The translations under genes were made by a program, and so were the position numbers. DNA of 64,000 bases. Origin: Paracoccus sp. TOH (lineage in GTDB: Bacteria > Pseudomonadota > Alphaproteobacteria > Rhodobacterales > Rhodobacteraceae). Below the pieces are notes generated by a model. It was not told the DNA's origin, made no database searches, and saw only the letters and a list, made by a program, of their open reading frames with translations. The stretch covers positions 496,001-560,000 of the forward strand of contig NZ_CP098362.1 in NCBI RefSeq assembly GCF_030388245.1, given 5' to 3'. Shown here one piece after another: positions 1-8,849 of this stretch. Position 1 is the first letter of the stretch; the number at the start of each line of letters is the position of its first letter.

Positions 1-1
1 C

Positions 2-1636
2 ACCTTCGACGGCGGCACGGTGGTCCTGCATACCGACGTGACCCGCATCATCCGCGCTGAGCGCATCGAGCATGGCAAGCTGCTGGACAACCAGGCGCGG
101 ATGATCCGCGCCACGCTGGAACATATCAACCAGGGCGTCGGCATCTTCGACGCCTATGGCGCGCTGATCGGCTGGAACCAGCGGCTGGCCGACCTGCTGG
201 AGATCCCGGCGGCGCTGATGCATCGCGGGCTGAGCTTCGAGCGGCTGGCGGTGCGGATGCTGTATCAGGCCCGCTTCAACGAGGGGTTCTCGGCCTCGCA
301 GCTGCGCGAATGGGTGCGGATGCGCGGCGCGCGCCTGCCGCTGTCCTTCGAGCTTTGGCACGCCTCGGGCGTCATCCTGGACGTGCATGGCCGCGAGATG
401 CCCGAGCGCGGCTTCGTGATGTCCTTCACCGATGTCACGCGTGAGCGTCTGGCGATCCATTCCATGCTGCGCGCCAAGGCCACGCTGGAAGCCCGCGTCA
501 CCGCCCGGACCGAGGAACTGGCCGCGGCCCTGGCCAATGCCGAGCGCGCCAATTCCGCCCGCGTGCGCTTTGTCGCGGCGGCAAGCCACGACCTGCTGCA
601 GCCGCTGTCGGCGGCCAAGCTTTTCGTCGCCTCGGCGCGCGACGATGCCGGCGACAGCGCCCTGCGCGTCACCCTGGAAAAGGCGCATAACGCGCTGATC
701 AGCGTCGAGGGCATCCTGGGCGCGCTTCTGGACCTGTCGCGGCTGGAATCCGGCGGCACCGAGATCGAGATCGCGCCCCTGTCGATGGAGCTGCTGCTGG
801 CGCAGCTGACCGACGAATTCGCGCCGCTGGCCGCGGCCAAGGGGCTGGGGCTGCGCATCATGCCCTGCCGGCTGGCGGTGGGAAGCGACGCGGCCTATCT
901 GCGGCGCATCCTGCAGAACCTGATCGGCAACGCCATCCGCTATACCCAATCCGGCCGGGTCCTGGTCGGCGTGCGCCGCCAGGGCGGCAGCCTGCGCATC
1001 GAGGTCCACGACACCGGCCCCGGCATCGCTCCCGAGCACCAGCAGGCGATCTTCCGCGAGTTCCACCGCGTCGAGGGCACCGCCTCGGCCGCGCAGGGCA
1101 TGGGGCTGGGCCTGGCCATCGTCGAGCGCGCCTGCGCGCTGCTGGACCACCGGCTGCGGCTGCATTCCGTGCCGGGTCGCGGCACCCGGTTCTCGGTCGA
1201 GCTGCCCCTGGCGCCCGATCTGCCCTCGGCCGGTAGCAAGTCCCCCGCCGCCGCGCCCTCGCCCGAGGCGGGCATGGACCGCATCGTGCTGCTGGTCGAG
1301 AATGACGAGGAGCTGCGCAGCGCCATCGCGCAGCTGCTGGAACGCCGCGGCGTCGAGGTGGTCGAGGCCGCCAGCGGCGGCGAGGCCCTGACCCTGGTCG
1401 AGGAGATGGGCGTCATCCCCGACATCTACCTGCTGGACCAGCAACTGGGAGACGGTCCCAGCGGCGTCGAGACGGCCCAGGCGCTGCACCGCCGCTTCGG
1501 CATGCGCCCGACCCGCATCATCACCGCCGACCGCAGCCCCGAGACCGGACGCGCCGCCGGTCAGGCCGGGCTGCAGATCATCTTCAAGCCCATCGACCCC
1601 GAGGCGCTGGAGGCCTTCGTCTGCCAGCCCGGCTGA
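2..1636 (+). CDS. Hybrid sensor histidine kinase/response regulator (5' truncated by window edge)
   Basis: Cytoplasmic signalling kinase that autophosphorylates a histidine and relays phosphate to its own receiver domain. Counting from the in-frame GTG at 20: a PAS-type sensor at about 25-140, a helical linker at 148-185, the phospho-acceptor His190 in an SHDLLQPL H-box, an ATPase domain with NLIGN (about 300), DTGPG (331) and GLGLAI (363), and a receiver domain at about 420-535 with Asp473 and a conserved Lys in IFKPID. The reading frame is open to the first base and the upstream residues still look like PAS sequence, so the true start is outside the window. No membrane segment is visible. 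The input signal and partner are unknown. Confidence 0.9.
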   Translation, partial: TFDGGTVVLHTDVTRIIRAERIEHGKLLDNQARMIRATLEHINQGVGIFDAYGALIGWNQRLADLLEIPAALMHRGLSFERLAVRMLYQARFNEGFSASQLREWVRMRGARLPLSFELWHASGVILDVHGREMPERGFVMSFTDVTRERLAIHSMLRAKATLEARVTARTEELAAALANAERANSARVRFVAAASHDLLQPLSAAKLFVASARDDAGDSALRVTLEKAHNALISVEGILGALLDLSRLESGGTEIEIAPLSMELLLAQLTDEFAPLAAAKGLGLRIMPCRLAVGSDAAYLRRILQNLIGNAIRYTQSGRVLVGVRRQGGSLRIEVHDTGPGIAPEHQQAIFREFHRVEGTASAAQGMGLGLAIVERACALLDHRLRLHSVPGRGTRFSVELPLAPDLPSAGSKSPAAAPSPEAGMDRIVLLVENDEELRSAIAQLLERRGVEVVEAASGGEALTLVEEMGVIPDIYLLDQQLGDGPSGVETAQALHRRFGMRPTRIITADRSPETGRAAGQAGLQIIFKPIDPEALEAFVCQPG

Positions 1637-1651
1637 GCCGGGACGAAAGCC

Positions 1652-2938
1652 TCAGCCCGCCGCGCGGCGGCCGAAGCCCAGCAGCTGGTAGAGCAGCAGC
1701 GCCGCGAAGGTCGAGGTGCCGATGCCGCCCAGCGAGAAGCCGCCCAGCGTCACGGTAAAGTCGCCGGCGCCGAAGATCAGCGCCACGCCGACGGTGAACA
1801 GGTTCCTCGGGTCCGAGAAATCCACCCGGTTGTCCACCCAGATCCGCGCCATGGCCGAGGCGATCAGGCCGAAGACCGAAACCGCCAGTCCCGCCAGCAC
1901 CGGCGCCGGGATGGTCTGCAGCATGGCGCCGAATTTCGGCGACAGGCCCAGCAGGATGGCGATGGCCGCGGCAAGGGGAAAGATCAGCGTCGAATAGACC
2001 TTGGTCATCGCCATGACGCCGATATTCTCGGCATAGGTGGTGACGCCGGTGCCGCCTCCGGCGCCGGCCAGCATCGTCGCCAGCCCGTCGCCCAGGAAGC
2101 CCCGGCCGATATAGCGGTCCATGTTCCGCCCGGTAATGGCGCCCAAAGCCTTGATATGACCAAGATTCTCGGCCACCAGCACCACGGCGACCGGGGCGAT
2201 CAGCCCGATGGCGCCCCAGTCGAAGCGCGGCGCGGTGAAATGCGGCAGACCGAACCAGGGCGCCGCGGCGACGGCCGCGAAGTCGATGCCGGGCACCAGG
2301 CCCATCCCGTTGCCAAGGATCAGCACCAGCGCATAGCCGAAGATCAGCGCGATCAGCACCGCGACGCGGCTGGTGGCCTGCCGGCCGTAGACCGAGACCG
2401 CGGCCATGCACAGCACCGTCGCCAGGGCGATGCCCAGATGGGCGAAGCTGCCGGCCAGCTGCTTGACCGCCACCGGTGCCAGGTTCAGTCCGATGGCCAT
2501 GCCGATGGCGCCGGTCACCGCCGGCGGCATCAGCTTCTCGACCCAGCCCGAGCCGATGGCCATGACCACCAGCCCGATCAGCGCGTAAAGCAGCCCGGCG
2601 GCGATGATCCCGCCAAGCGCCACGGCGATGTTGGGGTTCGGGCCGCCGCCGGCAAAGCCGGTCGCCGCCATGATCACCGCGATGAAGGCGAAGGACGAGC
2701 CCAGATAGCTGGGCACCCGCCCGCCGGTGATGACGAAGAACAGCAGCGTGCCGATGCCGGAAAAGAACACCGCGACATTCGGGTCGAAGCCCATGATCAG
2801 CGGCGCGAGGATGGTCGAGCCCGACATCGCCAGCAGGTGCTGCAGGCTCATCGGCACCGCCGCGGCCAGCGGCAGCTTCTCGTCTGGTAGAACCGTGGCG
2901 CCGGTGGCGCGGCGCCAGTCAGGAAAATAGCCCATCAT
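1652..2938 (-). CDS. uraA: Uracil/xanthine permease, NCS2 family
   Basis: Inner-membrane nucleobase:proton symporter of 428 residues. The N-terminal SLQHLLAMSGSTILAP matches the QH motif region of UraA. The substrate-site glutamates appear in VAENLGHIKALG and GGTGVTTYAENIG. About 12-14 hydrophobic helices span the protein. The start is the first of two adjacent ATGs (2938), preceded by GAGAGAC. An open frame continues upstream but its sequence is not membrane-like. The gene converges on the kinase with only 15 nt between stop codons. Uracil is the likeliest substrate from the UraA-like motifs, but related purine substrates cannot be excluded. Confidence 0.9.
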   Translation of the reverse strand: MMGYFPDWRRATGATVLPDEKLPLAAAVPMSLQHLLAMSGSTILAPLIMGFDPNVAVFFSGIGTLLFFVITGGRVPSYLGSSFAFIAVIMAATGFAGGGPNPNIAVALGGIIAAGLLYALIGLVVMAIGSGWVEKLMPPAVTGAIGMAIGLNLAPVAVKQLAGSFAHLGIALATVLCMAAVSVYGRQATSRVAVLIALIFGYALVLILGNGMGLVPGIDFAAVAAAPWFGLPHFTAPRFDWGAIGLIAPVAVVLVAENLGHIKALGAITGRNMDRYIGRGFLGDGLATMLAGAGGGTGVTTYAENIGVMAMTKVYSTLIFPLAAAIAILLGLSPKFGAMLQTIPAPVLAGLAVSVFGLIASAMARIWVDNRVDFSDPRNLFTVGVALIFGAGDFTVTLGGFSLGGIGTSTFAALLLYQLLGFGRRAAG

Positions 2939-3516
2939 GTCTCTCGGATAGCGATCTTTGTCAGGGTGATGGCGGGCTTCGCGGGAAAATGCCAGCGGCA
3001 ACTGCGGCATGGCGCCAGCCTGTCGGCCACGGCCGCGTCGGCGATGCGGGATCACTGCCGTGCCAGATTGATGTTTCGCAACAGCGAATGGTCCTGTGAA
3101 AGCTGCGGGCGATTTCGTAGGGGGGCGGGTGACCGGCTTGCAGGATGGCAGGCCGTCGCGCCGGCTCGGTCCGGGCGGCGGCACCGCAATGCCCGCCGGC
3201 TGAAGGGCACGCGGATCACCAAGATTGACGGCCGGGAACGGCCTTGCGGCCAGCCGGGCCGGTCGCTGGTCGCCGCCGGCCCGCGCGGCATCGCCAGCCA
3301 TCGCGGCCATGCGCTGAAAGCCATCGAATCCGGCCGACGGCTGGCACGGTCCGAGGCGTCGGCGACCGACCCGGCGACCGACCCGGCGACGGGCGCCGCG
3401 GGTTGCGCGATCCGGGCCTATGCCGCACAGTCCTTGATAAGGCCCGCGCGGCCGCCGCCGAAACCCTGACCGGCCGGACACCCGGCTCCGCAGGGCGTGA
3501 AGCCACAGGAGACGGG
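2939..3516. other. Intergenic region between divergent uraA and exoD-like genes
   Basis: No convincing gene. Open frames on both strands lack recognisable protein character and a ribosome-binding site. It includes a short tandem repeat, 2.5 copies of the 12-mer GGCGACCGACCC at 3361-3390. Promoters for both flanking genes should lie here but none is clear enough to place. Confidence 0.5.
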
Positions 3517-4236
3517 ATGCCCTGGCCCAGCACACCCTCGTCCAGCAAGCCCCCTGCCGGCCCGCCCCCCGCCGGCCCGTCCTCGTCCGGCGGGGAGGGG
3601 CCCGAGCCGCCGCACAAGCAACGGCTGTCCGGCTTTCTGGCCGCGGTCGCCGGCGACGACACGCGCGAGCGGATCAGCGTCGCCGACCTCTTGGCGCTGC
3701 TGAAGGGGCGGGCCATCGCCGTGCTGCTGGTGCTGTTCGCCTTTCCCAACGCCCTGCCGGCCCCGCCGGGCACCTCGGGAATCCTCGGCTTGCCGCTGAT
3801 CTACCTGTCCTTCCAGATGATGGCGGACCGGCCGCCCTGGTTGCCGGGCTTTATCGCCGGCCGCTCGGTGGCGCGGGCGGATTTCGCTTCGGTCGTGGCG
3901 CGCTGCGCGCCGTTCCTGGCCAAGGCGGAACGGCTGCTTTCGCCGCGCCTGCCCGCGCTGACCCGACCCGTGGCCGTGCGGCTGACCGGCGCGCTTTGTC
4001 TGGGCCTGTCGCTGGTGCTGCTGTTGCCGATCCCCCTGGGCAACATGCTGCCGGGGCTGGCGATCTGCGTGCTGGCGCTTGGGGTGCTGGAACGCGACGG
4101 GCTGTGGATCATCGTCGGCCAGTTGCTGGCGCTTGCCGGCTTTGCCGTAGTCTGGGGGGTGATCTGGGCATTCCTGCGCGCTTTCGCGCTGCTTCTGGCC
4201 GCGCCCGCCGAAGCCGCGGCGCCGATGGTCATATGA
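3517..4236 (+). CDS. ExoD-family exopolysaccharide synthesis-associated membrane protein
   Basis: A 239-residue protein with a Pro/Ser-rich N-terminal tail (about 1-40), a conserved block LLKGRAIAVLLVLFAFPNALP and several hydrophobic helices in the C-terminal half, the pattern of the ExoD family. ExoD of Sinorhizobium affects exopolysaccharide production and alkali tolerance, but its biochemical activity is unknown. The start at 3517 is set by AGGAGA seven to twelve bases upstream; the longer open frame from 3244 has no homologous look. It ends just before the MarR regulator's promoter region and may be transcribed separately. Confidence 0.82.
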   Translation: MPWPSTPSSSKPPAGPPPAGPSSSGGEGPEPPHKQRLSGFLAAVAGDDTRERISVADLLALLKGRAIAVLLVLFAFPNALPAPPGTSGILGLPLIYLSFQMMADRPPWLPGFIAGRSVARADFASVVARCAPFLAKAERLLSPRLPALTRPVAVRLTGALCLGLSLVLLLPIPLGNMLPGLAICVLALGVLERDGLWIIVGQLLALAGFAVVWGVIWAFLRAFALLLAAPAEAAAPMVI

Positions 4237-4237
4237 T

Positions 4238-4248
4238 TTGCATTGCAA
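4238..4248. promoter_or_regulatory. Candidate MarR operator upstream of marR-FUSC genes
   Basis: The palindrome TTGCA-T-TGCAA lies in a short AT-rich island (4236-4262) that stands out from the GC-rich surroundings. It ends about 28 nt before the MarR start codon, where autoregulation is usual in this family. No binding data; the role is inferred from position and symmetry. Confidence 0.45.
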
Positions 4249-4276
4249 TTCAATTCATATCTGCTACAAGCGGCAC

Positions 4277-4741
4277 ATGCACAACAATCCGTCCTCTCCC
4301 CGCTTCCGCTTCGGGATCCGCTTCTCGTTGCTGGCCCGGCGCTGGCGCCGCGCCATCGACGCGCATCTGGCCGCGGCCGGGTTGACCGACGCGACCTGGG
4401 TGCCGCTGATCCATCTGCAAGAAACCGGCGGCGGCATCACCCAGAAGGAACTGGCGCTGCTCGTCGGGGTCGACGGTTCGAGCCTGGTGCGCGTCCTCGA
4501 CATCCTGGCGCGGCAGGGCCTGGTCGAGCGCCGGCCCGACGCAAGCGATGGCCGCGCCCGGCTGATCCACCTGACCGATTTGGGCCGGCAGCGCGTGGCC
4601 GAGATCCGCCGGACGCTGGCGGCGGGCGAGGACGAGCTGCTGGCGGACCTTTCGGATGCCGAGATCGCGGCGATGCTGGGCCATTTCGACCGGATCGAGC
4701 AGCGCCTCGCCTCGCGCCAGCAGGAGGAGGCGCAGAAATGA
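4277..4741 (+). CDS. MarR family transcriptional regulator
   Basis: A 154-residue winged-helix repressor. The core is GGITQKELALLVGVDGSSLVRVLDIL (recognition helix) followed by the wing RRPDASDGRARLIHLTDLG with the family's DxRxR-like motif. The ATG at 4277 is preferred over an in-frame ATG at 4238, because 4238 lies inside the candidate operator and the added residues are not family-like. No strong Shine-Dalgarno precedes either. Its stop overlaps the start of the FUSC transporter (ATGA), so the two are translationally coupled. Such pairs usually control efflux of aromatic acids or other weak acids; the ligand here is unknown. Confidence 0.88.
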   Translation: MHNNPSSPRFRFGIRFSLLARRWRRAIDAHLAAAGLTDATWVPLIHLQETGGGITQKELALLVGVDGSSLVRVLDILARQGLVERRPDASDGRARLIHLTDLGRQRVAEIRRTLAAGEDELLADLSDAEIAAMLGHFDRIEQRLASRQQEEAQK

Positions 4742-5898
4742 CCGCGCCCGGGTCCACCGTCCCCTTGCCGGCCCGCCGTATCGACGCGGCGCGCCAGTTG
4801 CTGCGCCGGCACCACCTGCGCGACAGCTTCGCGCTGAACCGGCAGCCTTCGCTGCGCAATGCCGTGCTGGCCGGATCGCAGGCGGCGATCACGATGGCGG
4901 TGGCCCTGCCCCTTGTCCATGTCTCGCCCTGGTCGCATCTGATCGGCTTCGCCGCGCTGGGGGCGCTGGTGGCGCTGTTCGGGCGCTTCGCGCCGCAAGG
5001 CCGCCGCAACCGCATCCTGCTGCTCAGCGGCTTCTGGCAGGTGCTGGCGGTGCTGGGCATGTCCATGGCCGCCTGGCTGGGCGCGCCGCTGGTGTTGCAA
5101 TTCGTGCTGCTGGCGCTGGCCTGCGGCGGGTTCTTCCTGGCCGCCGCCACCAGCCGGCTGGGGCCGCCGGGACCGCTGATCTTCGTCTTCGCCGCCGGCG
5201 CCGCGATGGGCCATGTCGGCACGTTGCAGCAGGTGGCCGAACGCGCGGCGGCCACCGCCGCTGTCGCCGCGCTGGCCCTGGCCGTCTGCGCGCTGACCGA
5301 GACGCTCCGCCATCCCGCCACCCCCGAACGCCGCTTTCCCGTCGAGCCGCTGCAGCCCCTGGCCGATCGCCTGATTGCTGCCGGGCGTATCGCCCTGGGC
5401 GCCGCGGTGGCGATCTTTGCCAGCCATGCCGTCGGCGCGGCGCATCCGGCCTGGGCTGCCCTCGGGGCGTTGGCGGTTATGCAGGGCCCGCAGCTGCACA
5501 TCAACCTGAGCCGCGCCCTGCAACGGATGGCGGGCACCGCCGTCGGAGCCCTTCTGGCCTGGCTGGTCCTGCATCAGGCCCCCTCGGTCTGGAGCCTGAT
5601 CGCTGTCCTGACGGCGCTGCAATTCGCGACGGAAATGATCATCGGCACGAATTACGCGCTGGGGCAGATCCTGGTCACGCCCATGGCCCTGCTGATGAGC
5701 CATCTTGCGGCGCCGGATGCAGCCGGCGCGGCCATGGCGCCGGAACGGGTGCTGGACACGCTGCTGGGCGTCAGCATCGGCCTTGTCGCCGCCGTGCTGC
5801 TCTCGACCCTGGACGACAGGCGCGACCTCGCCCGCCGGCAACTGGCGCGCGACGCCGGCCGGACCGGTGGTGCGGGATTGCACATCCCCGGCAGGTAG
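4738..5898 (+). CDS. FUSC-family inner-membrane protein (aromatic-acid efflux type)
   Basis: A 386-residue membrane protein with two clusters of hydrophobic helices (about 40-185 and 210-360), the two halves expected of FUSC/ArAE proteins. The second half contains AHPAWAALGALAVMQGPQLH and a fusaric-acid-resistance-like core. It is shorter than full AaeB/YccS proteins and lacks their large cytoplasmic domain. It starts inside the marR stop (4-nt overlap), so it is the probable target of that regulator. Substrate not predictable; no membrane-fusion partner gene is adjacent. Confidence 0.75.
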   Translation: MTAPGSTVPLPARRIDAARQLLRRHHLRDSFALNRQPSLRNAVLAGSQAAITMAVALPLVHVSPWSHLIGFAALGALVALFGRFAPQGRRNRILLLSGFWQVLAVLGMSMAAWLGAPLVLQFVLLALACGGFFLAAATSRLGPPGPLIFVFAAGAAMGHVGTLQQVAERAAATAAVAALALAVCALTETLRHPATPERRFPVEPLQPLADRLIAAGRIALGAAVAIFASHAVGAAHPAWAALGALAVMQGPQLHINLSRALQRMAGTAVGALLAWLVLHQAPSVWSLIAVLTALQFATEMIIGTNYALGQILVTPMALLMSHLAAPDAAGAAMAPERVLDTLLGVSIGLVAAVLLSTLDDRRDLARRQLARDAGRTGGAGLHIPGR

Positions 5899-5935
5899 CG
5901 CTAAATCTGCGCCGCAAAAGGGGAAGGGATTCACG

Positions 5936-6904
5936 ATGAAACACATCTTTGCCGCTGCGCTGGCCGGCGCGATCCTGGTCACGCCCGCGTTCGGGCAGGA
6001 GATCAAGATCGGCTATGCCCTGGCCGAGGACAGCCATTACGGCGCCGGCGCCAAGGCTTTCGAGGCCTCGCTCAAGGAAAGCCTGGGCGACCAGTTCAGC
6101 TTTCGCCACTTCCCCTCCTCGGGCCTGGGCGGCGAGCGCGAGGTGATCGAGGGGCTGCAGCTCGGCACTGTCGAGATGACCATCGCCTCGGACGGCACGC
6201 TGACCAATTTCGTGCCCGAGGTCGGGGTGCTGGGCGTGCCCTTCCTGCTGCGCGACAAGGACCATGCCCGCAAGGTGCTGGACGGCGAGATCGGCCAGGA
6301 GATGCTGGCGAAATTCGAGCCCGCCGGCCTGCACGCGCTGGCCTGGGGCGAGCAGGGCTTCCGCCACATCACCAGCAATCGCGGTGCGGTCGAGACCCCG
6401 GCCGACCTGGACGGGCTGAAGATCCGCACCATGGAGAATCCGGTGCATATCGAGGCGTTCCGCGCCCTTGGCGCCGCCCCCACGCCCATGGCCTGGCCCG
6501 AGGTGATCGGCGCGCTGGAACAGGGTGCCATCGACGGGCAGGAGAATCCGCTGTCGGTGATCGTCTCGGCCAAGCTGAACGAGGTGCAGAAATTCCTGAC
6601 CCTTGACGGCCATGTCTATTCCTCGACCGTCATCCTGGTCTCGCCCACGCTGTGGAACGGCCTGGACGACGCGCAGAAGGCGGCTTTCGACAAGGCGGCC
6701 AAGGACGCGGTGGCGGCGATGCGCGGCTATGTCGACGATGTCGACGCCTCGGGCGTCGCGGCGATGAAAGAGGCCGGGATGCAGGTGAACGAGCTTTCGC
6801 CCGAGCAGAAGGCAGCCTTCCGCGCGGCGCTGGCCGAGCCCTACAAGCAGTATGAGGCCCAGTTCGGCAAGGAGCTGATGGACCGCATCCAGGCGGTCGA
6901 GTAA
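5936..6904 (+). CDS. dctP: TRAP transporter periplasmic substrate-binding subunit (DctP family)
   Basis: A 322-residue binding protein with a cleavable signal peptide (MKHIFAAALAGAILVTPAFG, cleavage before Gln). It shows the DctP core: GAGAKAFEASLKE, GGEREVIEGLQLGTVEMT, LKIRTMENPVHIEAFRALGAAPTPM and GAIDGQENP. The conserved Arg of the IRTMENP motif normally ligands the substrate carboxylate, so an organic acid is likely, though its identity is unknown. A good ribosome-binding site (GGGGAAGGGA) precedes the start. The first gene of a dctPQM operon. Confidence 0.93.
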   Translation: MKHIFAAALAGAILVTPAFGQEIKIGYALAEDSHYGAGAKAFEASLKESLGDQFSFRHFPSSGLGGEREVIEGLQLGTVEMTIASDGTLTNFVPEVGVLGVPFLLRDKDHARKVLDGEIGQEMLAKFEPAGLHALAWGEQGFRHITSNRGAVETPADLDGLKIRTMENPVHIEAFRALGAAPTPMAWPEVIGALEQGAIDGQENPLSVIVSAKLNEVQKFLTLDGHVYSSTVILVSPTLWNGLDDAQKAAFDKAAKDAVAAMRGYVDDVDASGVAAMKEAGMQVNELSPEQKAAFRAALAEPYKQYEAQFGKELMDRIQAVE

Positions 6905-6910
6905 GCCGCG

Positions 6911-7405
6911 ATGCGCCGAATCGAACGCGCCTTCGTCACCCTGAACGGGGCCGTGCTGGTCCTGGGACTGGCAGCCATGTCGGTGATCCTGGGCTGGAAC
7001 GTCGCCGGCCGCTACCTGACCGGCAATTCGCTGACCTGGGCCGACGAGGTGGCGCGTTACGCGATGATCTGGCTGACTTTCCTGGGCAGCGGGCTGGCGC
7101 TGCGCGAGGGCGCCCATGCCGCCATCACCAATGCCCAGGACGCGCTGCCCAGCCGCGGCCAGCGCGTCCTGCGCGCGGTGATCCTGCTGGTGCTGTTCGG
7201 CTTTTTCGCCTTCATGGTCTGGGTCGGCATCGACTACATGAACCGGATGGCGATCCAGAAATCGGCGGCCCTGCAGGTGCCGATGAAATGGATCTATGCC
7301 GCGATGCCCGCCGGCTTCGCGCTGATGATCCTCCATCTCGCGCTGATCGCACCGCAATACCTGCGCGCCGGGCTGCAGCATTCCGACGAGGCCCCCCTTG
7401 GTTGA
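6911..7405 (+). CDS. dctQ: TRAP transporter small membrane subunit (DctQ family)
   Basis: A 164-residue protein with four hydrophobic helices and the family sequence NSLTWADEVARYAMIWLTFLGSGLALREGAH between helices 2 and 3. Together with DctM it forms the sodium-driven membrane complex that receives substrate from DctP. It begins 6 nt after dctP and overlaps dctM by 8 nt, consistent with one translationally coupled operon. Confidence 0.92.
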   Translation: MRRIERAFVTLNGAVLVLGLAAMSVILGWNVAGRYLTGNSLTWADEVARYAMIWLTFLGSGLALREGAHAAITNAQDALPSRGQRVLRAVILLVLFGFFAFMVWVGIDYMNRMAIQKSAALQVPMKWIYAAMPAGFALMILHLALIAPQYLRAGLQHSDEAPLG

Positions 7406-8687
7406 GATCCTGGTCGCCGCCTTCCTGATCCTGATGCTCATGGGGGTGCCCATCGCCTTCGCGCTGGCCATGGCCGCCTTCGCGGCGGTGGGCCTGTCGG
7501 GCCGCTATCCGCTGGTCGTGGTGGTCAAGGAGATGTTCACCGGGCTTGACAGCTTTCCGCTGCTGGCCGTGCCCTTCTTCATCCTGGCGGCCGAGATCAT
7601 GTCCACCGGCGCGATCTCGCGCATGCTCTTGCGCTTCGCCTCGCAATTCGTCGGCCACCTGCGCGGCGGTCTGGGCTATGCCAACGTGCTGACCGGCACG
7701 CTGTTCGCCGGCATCTCGGGCTCGGCGCTGGCCTCGGCGGCGGGGCCGGGGGCGATGATGGCGCGGATGATGGAGCGCAGCGGCTATTCCAAGGCCTATG
7801 CCGGGGCGCTGACCATCTCGGTCGCGGTGATCGACCCGATCATCCCGCCCTCGATCACCATGATCATCTATGCGCTGCAGGACCGCAACACCTCGGTCGG
7901 CTCGCTGTTTATGGCCGGGATCCTACCCGGCATCCTGATCGCCGGGCTGCTGGCGGCGGTGAACTGGTGGATCAGCCGCAAGCGCAACTATCGCAGCCTC
8001 GAGCCGCGGCCGCCGGTCGGGCAGATGCTGCGCAACAGCTTCGCCGCCCTGCCGGCGCTGCTGCTGATCGTGCTGATCGTCGGCGGCATCCGCGGCGGGT
8101 TGTTCACCCCGACCGAAGCCTCGGTCGTCGCGGTGTTCTATGCCGTCCTGACCAGCGCCTTCGTCTATCGCGGTTTCACGCTGGCGGACCTGTGGGGGGC
8201 GTTCCTGCGCTCGGCCATCATGTCGGTGGCGGTGCTGATGATCCTGGCCGCCGCCCGCGCCTTCGCCTGGGTGCTGATCATCGAGGGCGTGCCGCAGGCC
8301 ATGGCCGATGCGGTGATCGCCATGAACCTGTCGCCCATCGCCTTCCTGCTGATGGTGAACCTGCTGCTTCTGGTCTTCGGCATGTTCATGGACCCGCTGC
8401 CGGGGGTGATGATCCTGGTGCCGATCCTGGCGCCCATCGCCCATAACCTGGGCATCGCGGCGGATCATTTCGCCATCATCGTCATCGTCAACCTGACCTT
8501 CGGGCTGATGACGCCGCCGGTCGGCGGGCTGATCTTCGTCGTGGCCTCGGCCACCAAGCAGAAGCCCTCGGCGCTGATCCGCGAGCTGCCGCCCTTCTTC
8601 CTGGCGGCGCTGGCCGCGCTGCTGATCCTGACCTTCGTGCCGGCGGTTTCGACCTGGCTGCCGCAGGTCAGCGGGTTCGCGCGCTAG
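7398..8687 (+). CDS. dctM: TRAP transporter large permease subunit (DctM family)
   Basis: A 429-residue permease of the ion-transporter superfamily with about 12 helices. Family motifs include GVPIAFALAMA, the hairpin region ISGSALASAAGPGAMM and the conserved FGMFMDPLPGVMILVPIL and LTFGLMTPPVGGLIFV near the C terminus. The start is a TTG at 7398 inside the end of dctQ; no ATG gives a full N terminus, so TTG is the best choice. Catalyses substrate entry coupled to sodium. The operon ends in a strong terminator. Confidence 0.93.
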   Translation: MVEILVAAFLILMLMGVPIAFALAMAAFAAVGLSGRYPLVVVVKEMFTGLDSFPLLAVPFFILAAEIMSTGAISRMLLRFASQFVGHLRGGLGYANVLTGTLFAGISGSALASAAGPGAMMARMMERSGYSKAYAGALTISVAVIDPIIPPSITMIIYALQDRNTSVGSLFMAGILPGILIAGLLAAVNWWISRKRNYRSLEPRPPVGQMLRNSFAALPALLLIVLIVGGIRGGLFTPTEASVVAVFYAVLTSAFVYRGFTLADLWGAFLRSAIMSVAVLMILAAARAFAWVLIIEGVPQAMADAVIAMNLSPIAFLLMVNLLLLVFGMFMDPLPGVMILVPILAPIAHNLGIAADHFAIIVIVNLTFGLMTPPVGGLIFVVASATKQKPSALIRELPPFFLAALAALLILTFVPAVSTWLPQVSGFAR

Positions 8688-8720
8688 CCGGCATCGCCCT
8701 TCAGGCGGACGGACCATCGA

Positions 8721-8749
8721 CCGGCGCCGGAAACGGCGCCGGCCGTTTT
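8721..8749 (+). terminator. Rho-independent terminator after dctPQM
   Basis: A perfect 9-bp GC stem, CCGGCGCCG and CGGCGCCGG, closed by a GAAA tetraloop, followed by CCGTTTT. It lies 34 nt beyond the dctM stop codon, so it ends the TRAP operon and insulates the following TetR-led operon. Confidence 0.85.
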
Positions 8750-8817
8750 CATGGCGCCCGCGGCGGCCTTGCTTCCGGCCTCGACTCTAGCCTCGACTCC
8801 GGCGCGGAAATCCTGTA

Positions 8818-8829
8818 TCAATCGATTGA
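8818..8829. promoter_or_regulatory. Candidate TetR operator
   Basis: A perfect 12-bp palindrome, TCAATCGATTGA, followed by a further ATTGA-like half (to 8833). It ends 20 nt before the chosen start of the TetR regulator, an autoregulation position. AT-rich against a GC-rich background. Function inferred. Confidence 0.55.
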
Positions 8830-8849
8830 TTGAAACCATCGTGACCGGC

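Noticed and set aside
3361..3390. Short 12-bp tandem repeat as a possible regulatory or CRISPR-like array
   Set aside because: Only 2.5 units with no spacers; likely chance in GC-rich DNA.
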